Positions 35,618 to 43,807 of a stretch of 64,000 nt of DNA are shown piece by piece. A program made the position numbers and the translations under genes. Source of the DNA: Actinacidiphila fildesensis (GTDB lineage: Bacteria > Actinomycetota > Actinomycetes > Streptomycetales > Streptomycetaceae); the NCBI RefSeq assembly GCF_042652185.1, contig NZ_JBHSIX010000002.1; one strand, 5' to 3'. The notes under the pieces are model-generated. The model had not been told where the DNA came from, did no database searches, and saw nothing but the letters and a program-made list of their open reading frames with translations. Within the stretch, counting starts at the first letter, position 1. Every line of letters begins with the position of its first letter.

Positions 35618-36781
35618 TCAGTCCGGCCGTGCCACGTCCGTGCCAGATGCGGCCGGTGGATCTTGCTTGTCCAGTGCCTTCCGGACCGCCGCGCCCATGT
35701 GGTCGGCGATCACCCGGTCCCGCTCGCTGGCCATGTGCTGGTAGATCAGCGCCGCCCGGGTGGTGCTGTGTCCCATGCGGGTCATCAGCTCCCGGGTACT
35801 GGCCCCGCTCTGCGAGGCAAGGGTGTTCCCCGTGTGCCGCAGATCGTGGAAGTGCACGTCCTCAGTGATCCCGGCACGGGCGCGGGCCTCCAGCCAGTCA
35901 TCCCGGAAGTTGCTGCGCCGCAGCTTGCCGCCGCGAGGCCCGATGAAGACATGCGCGTTCGGCTTCTTGCCGACGAAGCACTCCAGGTGATCCACCAGGT
36001 CGGGCATGATCTCCACTGGGAACGCCACTGGCCGGAATCCCGCACGGCTCTTGGGCGCCTTGTCGAACAGCCGGCCACTGTTCAACTCGGCCTGCTGCCG
36101 CTTGACCCGGACCACGCGCGCTTCCAGGTCGATATCCCGGCGCCGGAGCGCGGCCAGCTCCCCGAAGCGCAGGGTCGTGAACGCGGTGAGCAGCACCAGG
36201 GCCCGCCAGCGCAAGCTGATCGCGGCAGCGACCGCGTAGACCTCCGGCACGGTGAGCACCGGGCGCTCCGGCACCTCGTAGGCGTCCGCACCCTTGATCC
36301 GGCACGGATTCCGGCGGATCAGTTCGTCATCCACGGCCGTATTCAGAATGGCCCGCAGCATTTGGTACGCCTTGACCACGGTCGGCTCGCCCGTCACCGC
36401 CAGCAGACCCGTACGCCAGGCGCGCACCCGAGGAGGCGTGATCTCCTCCACGGTCGCCGTGCCCAGGGCCGGCAGGATGTGCAGCCGCAGCACGGTCTCA
36501 TAGCGCTCGCGGGTGCTCTCCTCCAGCTTCCGGTCCTTGAGCCAGCCAGTGGCGAAGTCCTCGAAGCTCACCTTGCCCGCGTCAGGATCAGTCCACTGAT
36601 TGCGGCTGATGTCCGCCTCAATCTGCACCAGAGCCAGGTCAGCGTCAGTCTTGGTCGGAAACGTCTCCTCCCCCGTCCGAGTCTCCCCGGTCTCGGGATC
36701 TGGATAGCGCACCTGCCAGCGGCCGGACGGGAGCTGTCGAACCGAGCCGAACCGCCGCCGTTTGCCCTTCCCGTTGGCCAT
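35618..36781 (-). CDS. int: Tyrosine site-specific integrase of the AICE
   Basis: A 387-residue phage-type integrase. The catalytic Arg is in TLRFGELAALRRRDID near residue 206, the second box in HFHDLRHTGNTLASQSGAS near 313, MGHSTTRAALIYQHM with the nucleophilic Tyr near 345. The N-terminal arm-binding part has RYPDPETGETRTGEETF, and the core-binding domain FEDFATGWLKDRKLEESTRE. It recombines attP with the tRNA-Arg attB, and reverses this with Xis. Its ATG shares a base with the xis stop (TGATG), so it is coupled to the excisionase. It reads toward the attL end, directly next to it, as expected. Confidence 0.97.
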   Translation of the reverse strand: MANGKGKRRRFGSVRQLPSGRWQVRYPDPETGETRTGEETFPTKTDADLALVQIEADISRNQWTDPDAGKVSFEDFATGWLKDRKLEESTRERYETVLRLHILPALGTATVEEITPPRVRAWRTGLLAVTGEPTVVKAYQMLRAILNTAVDDELIRRNPCRIKGADAYEVPERPVLTVPEVYAVAAAISLRWRALVLLTAFTTLRFGELAALRRRDIDLEARVVRVKRQQAELNSGRLFDKAPKSRAGFRPVAFPVEIMPDLVDHLECFVGKKPNAHVFIGPRGGKLRRSNFRDDWLEARARAGITEDVHFHDLRHTGNTLASQSGASTRELMTRMGHSTTRAALIYQHMASERDRVIADHMGAAVRKALDKQDPPAASGTDVARPD

Positions 36782-36990
36782 CAGGCGGCCCTCCCGTAGG
36801 TGATCCGGCGCACCCGGATCGGCTGCACGGTGTTCGCCAGAACGAACGAGTCAACGGCGCTCTCGGGGATGCGGACGTGACGCCCGACCTTGACGAACGT
36901 GATCCGCCGTTCCTCGATCAGCCGCCGGGGGAAGCGCACGGTGGTGCCGAGCCGTTCCGCCACCTGCTCAACGCTCAGGAGTCGATCCAT
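36781..36990 (-). CDS. xis: Excisionase/helix-turn-helix DNA-binding protein
   Basis: A 69-residue protein from ATG 36990, with GGAG eight bases upstream. It is a MerR-like excisionase domain: MDRLLSVEQVAERLGT (helix-turn-helix), then the wing KVGRHVRIPESAVDSFV. It directs the integrase toward excision. It is coupled to int by TGATG, and its start lies just before the end of the rep gene on the same strand. Confidence 0.92.
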   Translation of the reverse strand: MDRLLSVEQVAERLGTTVRFPRRLIEERRITFVKVGRHVRIPESAVDSFVLANTVQPIRVRRITYGRAA

Positions 36991-36992
36991 GG

Positions 36993-38393
36993 TCACCACT
37001 CCCCTTCCGTCTGGATCTCGCGTAGGGCTTCGCGGGCGGTTTCGCGGTTGATGCGCAGGTCCCGGGCGACGCTGGCCGCGAGCAGCGATTCACCGGGGGT
37101 GTGGCCCTGGCCCGCGTACTGCCAGTCAGCCATGACGAGCACGGTCGGATCGTGGGTGTAGTCGGGCAGACCGAGGGCTTCGCGTTGCTCCGCGGCGCGG
37201 TAGTCCGCCCGAACCTGTCGGAGGGCGCCGAGAGTGGTCGAGTAGCGGCGGGACTTGGACGAGAAGTGCCCCCGGAAGCCGAGCATGTGCGCCCAGGCCA
37301 GAAGCTTCCGGTCGGGGAAGACGCGGTCCAGGTCGAAGCAGGCTTCGATCAGCCGGCGCGGGTGCGGCGGGACGCCGAGGAGGTCGAGCGCTTCGAGGTT
37401 CCCGACACGTCGATCAACAGTGCCGGTGGACTCGGCGGCTTTGGTGGCGTACTTCGCCACGTACGAGGCGACCGCCTGTTCACTCACGTCCTCCCCCGCA
37501 CCGAACGCCCGGATGGGTCGGATGTCGAGCTGGGTGCCCCAGCGCAGAACCCACGAGTCCGGGTATCCGGCGTCCGGTGCGGCCGGCACGGTGATGGTCG
37601 TGTAGGTGTGGATGGCTGCGGCCCGGATGCAGTCGGTCAGGAGATCGGTGGTGGCCCAGGCCGGGGGCGCGTCCTGGCCTTCGGGCCCGTCGAGGCGGAT
37701 CACGGCGTGGAAGTGAACAGCCCCGCGCTTCTGGAACTCGGCGACCTTCCCGTACGAGACTCGTGCGACTTCCGACAGTTCCCGTTGGGTCAGGCCCGCC
37801 CTGGCGGCGATCTCTCGGCGGAGTCGGTTGGTGAATCTCATCCACAGGTCGCCCGCGTGGTTGTTGAAGAGCACGGCGCCCGCGTAGTCGTACCGCTCCG
37901 GATGCAGCGGCGTTCCCAACAGATCGTCCCCGTCCGGGTGGGCGGTACCGCACTGGCAGCGCCGGGAACTGGGCTGGTTGTGGACCGGGCCGAACGACGG
38001 AGCGGTGAAGGTGGCGAAGACCCGGGGGTGGTCGCGCACCGTGCCGGGAACGTCCTTGCTGTCGTCTCCTGCCAGCCCGGCGCGGATCAGGTGGTAGGTG
38101 TCGGCGGCGTAGACGGCGGCGCACGGTTCGCAGCGCGAGGCCCGTCGGTTGCCGCAGGCCAGCCGTAACCGCCCACCCGGCTCGTCAGCGGTCGAGTAGG
38201 TGTGGAGGGTCTGACCGGTGGTCCGGTCGCTGGTGCGGGTGAAGCCGCGCAGGTGGATGGGGTTGGAGCAGCCGCCGGTGCGGGTGACTTGGTGGTGCCA
38301 GCGGTGGAAACCCGGATCCCCGGCCACCGAGAGCAGATCGCCCCAGGTGGCCGGGTCCAGGCCCGCGAGGGTCGCGGTGTCGGTCACACGCAC
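36993..38393 (-). CDS. repSA: RepSA-like rolling-circle replication initiator
   Basis: A 466-residue protein that opens with VTDTATLAGLDPATWGDLL, followed by a Cys-rich part (GCSNPIHLRGF, LACGNRRASRCEPCAAVYA) typical of pSAM2 RepSA. The metal-binding HUH motif is in KRGAVHFHAVIRLDG near residue 225, and the region AVASYVAKYATKAAE probably holds the nicking tyrosines (Tyr near 292 and 296). The protein nicks the double-strand origin to start rolling-circle replication of the excised element. The origin is usually within or beside rep. The gene overlaps the methyltransferase gene by 10 bp and leads to xis-int. Confidence 0.93.
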   Translation of the reverse strand: MRVTDTATLAGLDPATWGDLLSVAGDPGFHRWHHQVTRTGGCSNPIHLRGFTRTSDRTTGQTLHTYSTADEPGGRLRLACGNRRASRCEPCAAVYAADTYHLIRAGLAGDDSKDVPGTVRDHPRVFATFTAPSFGPVHNQPSSRRCQCGTAHPDGDDLLGTPLHPERYDYAGAVLFNNHAGDLWMRFTNRLRREIAARAGLTQRELSEVARVSYGKVAEFQKRGAVHFHAVIRLDGPEGQDAPPAWATTDLLTDCIRAAAIHTYTTITVPAAPDAGYPDSWVLRWGTQLDIRPIRAFGAGEDVSEQAVASYVAKYATKAAESTGTVDRRVGNLEALDLLGVPPHPRRLIEACFDLDRVFPDRKLLAWAHMLGFRGHFSSKSRRYSTTLGALRQVRADYRAAEQREALGLPDYTHDPTVLVMADWQYAGQGHTPGESLLAASVARDLRINRETAREALREIQTEGEW

Positions 38394-39904
38394 CCCCGAT
38401 CCAGATCCGTTCCCGTGACGGCCTCGACGAGCGCCGACAGGAGGACCTCCGCGACGGGTGGAGTGACGGCGTTGCCGTACTGGCGGACCTTCTCCCGCTT
38501 GGTGCCCAGCACCATGTACGAATCGCGGAAGGCCATCGCCCGGCCGATCTCGGCGGGTTCGAGCATCCGGAACAACACGCTGTCCAGATCCACCGCAGTC
38601 CGCACCAGGGCGAAGCGATCCCGGGTGGACAGAGTCCCGATCGGCTCAGCGACGGTCTTGGCCATGCCGGTCCGGTAGTACGGAACGAGCAGGTGGTCGG
38701 CCGGGTCGGCGGGGGTGACGAGGCCGTGGTGGTTGCCGGATGCTGTGACGGTTGCGAGGGCGTCGGTGATGGGTCGGGCATCGGAGGAGCCGCCGCGCAG
38801 TTCGGCGATGAACGGCAGCCAGGCCAGCCCGGTCTCGTTGCGGGCGGTCTGCGTGCGCAGCGGGTCGGCGGCCGGCGAGGCGTACTTGCCGTCTCGCCCT
38901 TCCACCGGCACGAGGAGCGGAGGTACTGCGAGGGCGTCGTTCTCGGTGGTCGTGCTGGTGGGCATGGGGTCGGTGACCGGTGCGGCCGAGTCCCGCCAGG
39001 TGCCGCCAGCCGGGACGGTCACGGGCAGCGCGTAGCGATCCAGTCCGGCTTGGATGCGGGCGAGGGTCTTGGGCGACAGCCCCTTGGGTCGGTCCCCGAT
39101 CGGGGTACCGGCAAGCGCCCAGTCGATCGCGGTCGCGGCCGAGCGGACGACGGGTTCCACGATGGTGTTGCGGCAGGCCGTGTTCGGGCACCGGTAGGCG
39201 TACTGCGAGCGGTAACGGCCCATGTCACGCCGCAGGTTCTTGAACGCCTGCACCGCCCGAACCGTCCTCTCACAAGTCGGGCACCAGGCCGACGGGCGCA
39301 GCCACTTGTCCCAGTCCGGAGTCCGGCCCAGGGAGCGGCGCCAGTAGGCGAGGTAGAGCCGATCGCGGGACTGCGGGGCGAAGGCGGTCCGAACCGGGGT
39401 GGCGTGCATGGAGTTCAGCGCGATCAACTTCGTGTCATAGCCCAGGAGACGGATGCGGTCGCGCCAGGGCTGCCAGAGGTCCCAGGCGCGGACGTCGATG
39501 ACGTTCTCGACCACACCGGCCAGGACGGGGCGGCCGCGTGCGGCGCAGGATTCGAGGTACCGCGGTACGTCCCACATCAGGGCGCGGGAGCGGTCGGCGG
39601 CCGGGTCGGGCAATGTCTCGCCGAACAGGTCGGGTTGCTTGTCGAAGTCCCGTTGCTTACCGCGTGCGTTGGACCACTTCGGGCATTCGGGTGAAGCCCA
39701 GAACAAGTCGGCGGCGGGGAAGCCGGCCACGTCGGCGGCGTGCAGGTCACCCTGGAAGTGATCGACGGCGGGAAAGTTGACCGAGTGCGAGGCAATCGCC
39801 CGGTCCCAGTGGTTCGCGGCCAGCACCGGTTGGATGCCGGGGACGAGGGAGGCGCCGAAGGACGAGCCGCCGAGGCCGGCGAAGAAGTCGACGTAGGTCA
39901 GCAC
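38384..39904 (-). CDS. DNA (cytosine-5) methyltransferase carried by the AICE
   Basis: A 506-residue C5 methyltransferase from GTG 39904, which overlaps the preceding small gene by 7 bp. Motif I is YVDFFAGLGGSSFGASL at the N-terminus, and motif IV is DLFWASPECPKWSNARGK near residue 71; the catalytic Cys sits in PEC rather than PC. Motif VI is GVVENVIDV, motif VIII near QSRDRLYLAYWRR. It also has a Cys-rich insert with CPTCERT and CPNTACRNT that may bind zinc. A solitary methylase with no partner nuclease on the element could protect it from host restriction, such as the type I system nearby, or from other systems. That is inference. Confidence 0.93.
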   Translation of the reverse strand: MLTYVDFFAGLGGSSFGASLVPGIQPVLAANHWDRAIASHSVNFPAVDHFQGDLHAADVAGFPAADLFWASPECPKWSNARGKQRDFDKQPDLFGETLPDPAADRSRALMWDVPRYLESCAARGRPVLAGVVENVIDVRAWDLWQPWRDRIRLLGYDTKLIALNSMHATPVRTAFAPQSRDRLYLAYWRRSLGRTPDWDKWLRPSAWCPTCERTVRAVQAFKNLRRDMGRYRSQYAYRCPNTACRNTIVEPVVRSAATAIDWALAGTPIGDRPKGLSPKTLARIQAGLDRYALPVTVPAGGTWRDSAAPVTDPMPTSTTTENDALAVPPLLVPVEGRDGKYASPAADPLRTQTARNETGLAWLPFIAELRGGSSDARPITDALATVTASGNHHGLVTPADPADHLLVPYYRTGMAKTVAEPIGTLSTRDRFALVRTAVDLDSVLFRMLEPAEIGRAMAFRDSYMVLGTKREKVRQYGNAVTPPVAEVLLSALVEAVTGTDLDRGCV

Positions 39905-40098
39905 GAGGCACCTGCCGACACCGACAGGCGGACCGGGCGACGGGCGGGCGTGGTGCCGGTGCCGTGGCATCCGTTGCAGGTGACGCGCAGGGTGGCGCGG
40001 GAGCCGTTGCGCAGCCGGGTGCCGGTGGTGATCGCGACGACGGGGAAGCCGTCGCAGTCCTGGCACACGCGCGGGGAGGGCACAGTCAGGCTGGACAT
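39898..40098 (-). CDS. Small zinc-ribbon protein (66 aa)
   Basis: From ATG 40098 with AAGGAG about ten bases upstream. It has two Cys pairs, VCQDCDG and TCNGCHGTG, like the zinc ribbons of DnaJ-type proteins. It is translated just before and overlapping the methyltransferase (GTGCTGA). Similar Cys-rich small proteins occur in AICE transfer operons. Function unknown. Confidence 0.7.
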   Translation of the reverse strand: MSSLTVPSPRVCQDCDGFPVVAITTGTRLRNGSRATLRVTCNGCHGTGTTPARRPVRLSVSAGASC

Positions 40099-40195
40099 AA
40101 TGGGTTTTCTCCTTGTCGGTCTTTCGGGACGGGCGGGAGGTGCGGGCTCTCGGGGTGGCCGTTGCTTGGCGGCTGTGTGCCACCCCGGGAGCCGG

Positions 40196-40513
40196 TTAGC
40201 GGCGGTGGTGCTCGGTCTTGAGCAGGGAGCGCAGGACGACGGCGCAGACCGCGATCGAGGCGGCGGTGATGGCGACGGCCAGGAGCAGGGAGACCAGGAC
40301 GGCGCCGACGACCAGGACGGCAGCGACACCGCCACCGACGACGGCGACCAGGCCGGCCGGGGTGAGTCGAACCGGCGGGCGGGACGGGAGGGGGGCCGGC
40401 GCGGTGGTCGGGTGCTGGCAGGCGCAGGCCGAGTGCTGAGCGACGACCGGGGCCGTGTGCTGCGGGGTGGTGAACGTGGCGGTGGGCATGGTCGGGATCT
40501 GCGGTCGGAACAT
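40196..40513 (-). CDS. Small membrane protein of the AICE spread operon (105 aa)
   Basis: From ATG 40513, preceded by GGAAGG. The N-terminal ~45 residues are polar with a Cys pair (SACACQH), then a long hydrophobic region (LVAVVGGGVAAVLVVGAVLV followed by further hydrophobic residues) that makes two membrane helices and a short charged tail. Location suggests a Spd-type protein that helps plasmid or element spread from compartment to compartment in mycelium. No specific family was recognised. Confidence 0.7.
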   Translation of the reverse strand: MFRPQIPTMPTATFTTPQHTAPVVAQHSACACQHPTTAPAPLPSRPPVRLTPAGLVAVVGGGVAAVLVVGAVLVSLLLAVAITAASIAVCAVVLRSLLKTEHHRR

Positions 40514-40532
40514 GGCGGGACTTCCTTCCGGA

Positions 40533-40730
40533 TCAGGGTTGGGTGGTCGGGGTGACGACGGAGACGCCGGTCGTGGTGCCGGACTCGATGACCGGGGCGA
40601 GGAAGCTGTTCGCGAGCAGGAACCCGGCAATGAGAAGGACGATCACGAGCCACATGGGCGGGCGGGCGAGCTTGTAGCCGAGGTAGCCGACGACAGCGAT
40701 GGCGAACCAGAACGGCACGGACTCGGGCAT
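40533..40730 (-). CDS. Small membrane protein, SpdD-like (65 aa)
   Basis: Two hydrophobic helices, PFWFAIAVVGYLGYKLA and MWLVIVLLIAGFLLANSF, with a short polar C-terminus. GGAAAGG lies upstream of the start. The gene is in the transfer/spread operon between two other small genes. The resemblance to SpdD-type proteins is by size, topology and place rather than by a diagnostic motif. Confidence 0.7.
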   Translation of the reverse strand: MPESVPFWFAIAVVGYLGYKLARPPMWLVIVLLIAGFLLANSFLAPVIESGTTTGVSVVTPTTQP

Positions 40731-40751
40731 GAGGAGTGGTCCTTTCCGGGG

Positions 40752-40943
40752 TCAGCGGACGCGGCAGCGGTGAGTGCGGGCGGCGAGGGAGGCGGCGGCG
40801 CGGCTGGAGTAGTCCGAGGACCAGCCGCAGCCGTCGTTGGTGCAGGCGGCGGCGTGCCGGGTGCGGCCGAGGTGATCGCGGTAGGTGCCGATCTGGACCG
40901 GGCCGACGTGGGAGACGGAGTGGAAGTTCTCGTTACGGGCCAT
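40752..40943 (-). CDS. Mobile-element transfer protein, small Cys-containing (63 aa)
   Basis: The sequence VGPVQIGTYRDHLGRTRHAA followed by CTNDGCGWSSDY, AARTHRC is characteristic of a small protein found in pSAM2-like transfer operons. The Cys residues probably bind zinc. AAAGGAC precedes the start. It lies directly after the SpdB-like gene. Confidence 0.8.
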   Translation of the reverse strand: MARNENFHSVSHVGPVQIGTYRDHLGRTRHAAACTNDGCGWSSDYSSRAAASLAARTHRCRVR

Positions 40944-40957
40944 GGGCGGTTGTCCTT

Positions 40958-41602
40958 TCAGGTGAGTTGGGCGGCGATGGACTGGGCGAGTTGAGCGGGG
41001 ACACCGAGACGGGCGGTGAGGGTGTCGAGGTCGATCGGGGTTCCGGTGGCTGTGAGGTGGTCGGCGGCGACCTTGCGGGCATGAGCGACCAGCCCAGGAG
41101 CGGGAACAGGAGCCGGAGGCAGAGCCGGGGCATGCTCAGGAGCGGCCACCTCTTCCCGGACCGGTTCGAGGCCGATGGACGGTTCGGGGTCACAGTCGGC
41201 CGGCGCGAGCACCTGGGGTTCGGCCTGGGGTACGGGGTTGTGGGCGAGGAAGGTTCCGCCGAGGAAGGCCAGCGCGGGCCATCCGGCGACGAGGATCCGC
41301 AGCCACGCGGGGACTTGGTCCAGGTCGAGCAGTCCGGCGGTGGCGACGTTGGCGCCGAGCGAGGCGACCAGGGCGACGGTGAACCAGATCCACGCTGATC
41401 GCGCCGGGCTGTCAGCGGCTCGCAGGGTCCGCAGGCGGTGCCAGGCCGCGACCAGGAGCAGATCGACGCTGATCGGGTAGGCCCATGCCTTCCAGCCGTG
41501 TTGTCCGGCGGCGTTGGCGATGTCGTGCAGGTGGGCGAAGGACAGGGCGCCGGCGATGACCGCTTGCACGAGAACCGCATCGGGACGGATCAAAAGACGC
41601 AT
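40958..41602 (-). CDS. spdB: SpdB-like membrane protein (DUF2637 type)
   Basis: A 214-residue protein with a perfect AAGGAGGTGA site upstream. The N-terminal ~110 residues contain four hydrophobic helices (VLVQAVIAGALSFAHLHDI, YPISVDLLLVAAWHRL, AWIWFTVALVASLGANVA, LRILVAGWPALAFLGGTF), the DUF2637 arrangement. The C-terminal part is cytoplasmic, Pro/Ala-rich and ends with a helical DNA-binding-like segment (LTATGTPIDLDTLTARLGV). Such proteins interact with TraB in spread of conjugative elements through the mycelium. Confidence 0.88.
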   Translation of the reverse strand: MRLLIRPDAVLVQAVIAGALSFAHLHDIANAAGQHGWKAWAYPISVDLLLVAAWHRLRTLRAADSPARSAWIWFTVALVASLGANVATAGLLDLDQVPAWLRILVAGWPALAFLGGTFLAHNPVPQAEPQVLAPADCDPEPSIGLEPVREEVAAPEHAPALPPAPVPAPGLVAHARKVAADHLTATGTPIDLDTLTARLGVPAQLAQSIAAQLT

Positions 41603-41683
41603 GGTCGTTCACCTCCTTCAAGGTGTGGGGGCTGATGCCGGGCGGGGAACGGGTCCGGCCGCCCGGCACCAGGGATCGAGGGA

Positions 41684-41860
41684 TCAGGCTTCGCCGGAGC
41701 CGAAACAGGTCAGGCACATCCCGACCTGCTGGTCGTCGGTGATCCGTTGCTTGCGGCCGACCTTGACCGGGACGGCGACCTCTCCGGTGCCCTTGCAGAC
41801 CTGGCACTTCGGCGGGGCTTTGGCGGTGGTGCGGCGGGTGGTGGCCTTCCGTGCGGTCAT
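41684..41860 (-). CDS. Small zinc-ribbon protein (58 aa)
   Basis: A short gene with basic N-terminus (MTARKATTRRTTAKAPPK), then CQVCKGTGEVAVPVKVG and CLTCFGSGEA, two CxxC motifs with the CxxCxGxG style of DnaJ zinc fingers. It lies between the TraB-like and SpdB-like genes on the same strand. The translation was read by hand. Function unknown. Confidence 0.7.
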   Translation of the reverse strand: MTARKATTRRTTAKAPPKCQVCKGTGEVAVPVKVGRKQRITDDQQVGMCLTCFGSGEA

Positions 41861-41940
41861 GGCGACCTCTCCGATCGAGGCATGGGCGGGGTAGGGACCT
41901 GGCGCGGGGTGGTCGCGCCGACCGGTGGGGCGAAGGGGTG

Positions 41941-43311
41941 TTACTCGGTGACCGGGCGGGGCCGGAGCTTGATCAGCGACGGCGGTCCAGCGGTGACGAG
42001 CGGGGGCAGCACGGGCCGGAAGGCTGCCAGCTCGGGCAGGTCCGGGGTCAGGTGCGCGGTCTCGTTGCAGGCGGTGACGGCCTGGCGGAGGGTGGTGTGC
42101 GGGGTGCGGGTGCGGTACCAGCCGCCGGAGTAGTCGCCCACGATCGCGGTCCCGGGACGTTCGGCAGAGATCGCTTGGACGGACAGGACAGCGTCCGGGG
42201 AGATGTCGCCAAAGGCCATCTTCGCCGAGGCTTCATCGTTGACCCGGTGCGAGGTGCGGCCGGTCAACTGGGCTCGGAGCATGGTGATTCCGTCACCGAG
42301 TTCGGACCCGAAGCGCTGCCCGCACACCTCCAGGTAGATCCCGGCGGCACGGCCGAGCTGAGCGAGCCGAACCAGAGCGGTGATGATCCGATCCCGGCGC
42401 TTCTTCTCTGCCGTGTTCGCCCACAACGCCAGCTCAGCCACCTCATCAATCACGACGACCACCGGCACCGGCCGCATCTTCTCGGGCAGGCCCCAGATGT
42501 CGGCGGTGATCTCCGCATCCGGGATGTCCGCACTGATGCGCTGCTCACGCCGGATGATCCGGTACGTGCCGGCCATCCGGTCCACGAGGGCTTCCAGCAG
42601 GAGTACCGCACTGTCGGGGTTGTCAGCGAGGGCGGAGAAGCGGCGGGCCAGCGGGGCGAGTTCGACGGCCTGTTTGCAGTCGATCCCGACCAGCGCTACA
42701 CGCTGCGCAGCGAGCTCTTTGACGAGGTTGCGTTGGTAGACGGACTTGCCGGACTGAGTGGCGCCGAGGTTCAGGGCGTGCGGGATCTGGCGGTAGTCGC
42801 GGTACTGGACCGAGCCGTCATCACGCAGCGCCACCGGAACCCGCATGGTGCCGCGGTCGGTCTTAGCCGGCATCTGCACCCGCTTGAGCACGTCGTACCC
42901 GGTCATCCGCAGCTCGACCACACCCGCCCGGAGCTCCCGGGAGGTGACGCCGTAGGCGCGGAAGGAGTGCCGTAGGCGATCGGTCGAGGCGGCGACGTCG
43001 AAGGCGTCCTGTCCCGGGCGCAGTCCCAGGCGCAGGACCAATCCGGTACGGGTGACCCGGGTCCGCAGGAGTCGCGGTGGGCGGTCCGGCGGGACTTCCC
43101 GGCGGGCCATCCGAGCCAGCACCAGACGCAACCGAGACGGCGGAACGGTCAGCCCGCACGCCTCCATCACCGAGTTGTAGGTGAAGGCGATCCGGACCAG
43201 CGCCACCAGAGCGCCGAAGGTCATCCAGTACCAAGCCGGACGCTTCGACCGAAGCAGCACCACCCCGGCAACCACGAGCGCCAGCAGGACCAGGACTAAT
43301 GTCCCCCGCAC
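41941..43311 (-). CDS. traB: TraB/TraSA-type FtsK/SpoIIIE DNA translocase
   Basis: A 456-residue transfer protein from GTG 43311, five bases after the preceding gene; the start is inferred because the in-frame upstream part overlaps that gene. Two hydrophobic segments at the N-terminus (VLVLLALVVAGVVLL, WYWMTFGALVALVRIA) anchor it. The FtsK-like motor has Walker A GATQSGKSVYQRNL near residue 184 and Walker B PVVVVIDEVAELA near 290, with LAQLGRAAGIYLEVCGQRFG after. The C-terminal part should bind clt repeats of the element. It alone moves double-stranded DNA between mycelia in related systems. Confidence 0.94.
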   Translation of the reverse strand: MRGTLVLVLLALVVAGVVLLRSKRPAWYWMTFGALVALVRIAFTYNSVMEACGLTVPPSRLRLVLARMARREVPPDRPPRLLRTRVTRTGLVLRLGLRPGQDAFDVAASTDRLRHSFRAYGVTSRELRAGVVELRMTGYDVLKRVQMPAKTDRGTMRVPVALRDDGSVQYRDYRQIPHALNLGATQSGKSVYQRNLVKELAAQRVALVGIDCKQAVELAPLARRFSALADNPDSAVLLLEALVDRMAGTYRIIRREQRISADIPDAEITADIWGLPEKMRPVPVVVVIDEVAELALWANTAEKKRRDRIITALVRLAQLGRAAGIYLEVCGQRFGSELGDGITMLRAQLTGRTSHRVNDEASAKMAFGDISPDAVLSVQAISAERPGTAIVGDYSGGWYRTRTPHTTLRQAVTACNETAHLTPDLPELAAFRPVLPPLVTAGPPSLIKLRPRPVTE

Positions 43312-43316
43312 GCCGA

Positions 43317-43670
43317 TCAGCCCTTGCCGTTCGAGGTAGCCGCAGAGATCGCGGTAACCGCAGCGGCTCGGAAGGCGATCCCGTGCCGCTTGGTGCCGTT
43401 GAACTCGTTCTCCCACGGCCGGGCCACCAGACCCGTCAGCGCCACCAGCGTGCCCATGACCAGCTCACCGGTAATGCCCGACTCGACCACCGTCACGGTC
43501 ATGACCTCGGCCTCACCGTTGGCCACGAACATCACGTCCACCGTCTTGAGCGGCTGGCCAGTGTCGCTGTCGACGGCCATCACGCCGTTCTTCTTGTCCT
43601 TCATCTTCGTCTGCGGAGGCTGCGCCACCATCACGGTCGCAGCGTTCACGTCTACGGGGATCTGACGCAC
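43317..43670 (-). CDS. Conserved AICE regulatory-type protein (SCO3933-like), 117 aa
   Basis: The protein begins MRQIPVDVNAATVMVA and has TGQPLKTVDVMFVANGEAEV, and GTLVALTGLVARPWENEFNG, which match a small protein family regularly found upstream of traB in Streptomyces elements, often named after S. coelicolor SCO3933. The exact biochemical role is not known to me. Its promoter region contains two of the 16-bp operator sites at 43704-43755, so it and the transfer operon are probably repressed by the divergent GntR protein. Confidence 0.8.
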   Translation of the reverse strand: MRQIPVDVNAATVMVAQPPQTKMKDKKNGVMAVDSDTGQPLKTVDVMFVANGEAEVMTVTVVESGITGELVMGTLVALTGLVARPWENEFNGTKRHGIAFRAAAVTAISAATSNGKG

Positions 43671-43703
43671 GATCGCACTCCTCTAGAAGTGACACCCTCC
43701 TGC

Positions 43704-43719
43704 ACTCATGTACAGGAGT
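43704..43719. promoter_or_regulatory. Putative GntR (KorSA-like) operator site 1
   Basis: ACTCATGTACAGGAGT has a TGTACA core and is the exact reverse complement of the site at 43740-43755. It lies upstream of the minus-strand transfer operon. A third copy with one mismatch lies upstream of the Nudix and GntR genes. Confidence 0.8.
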
Positions 43720-43739
43720 AGTGATTAGAAGAGTGCCCG

Positions 43740-43755
43740 ACTCCTGTACATGAGT
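43740..43755. promoter_or_regulatory. Putative GntR (KorSA-like) operator site 2
   Basis: ACTCCTGTACATGAGT, the reverse complement of site 1, centre-to-centre 36 bp away. Both lie in the 140-bp gap between the transfer operon and the 3' end of the GntR gene, so they most likely control the transfer operon. Confidence 0.8.
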
Positions 43756-43807
43756 CAACCCGCCACTAGAAAGAATCTTGTGGCGGGTTGTCAGATCTGA
43801 TGGGCGA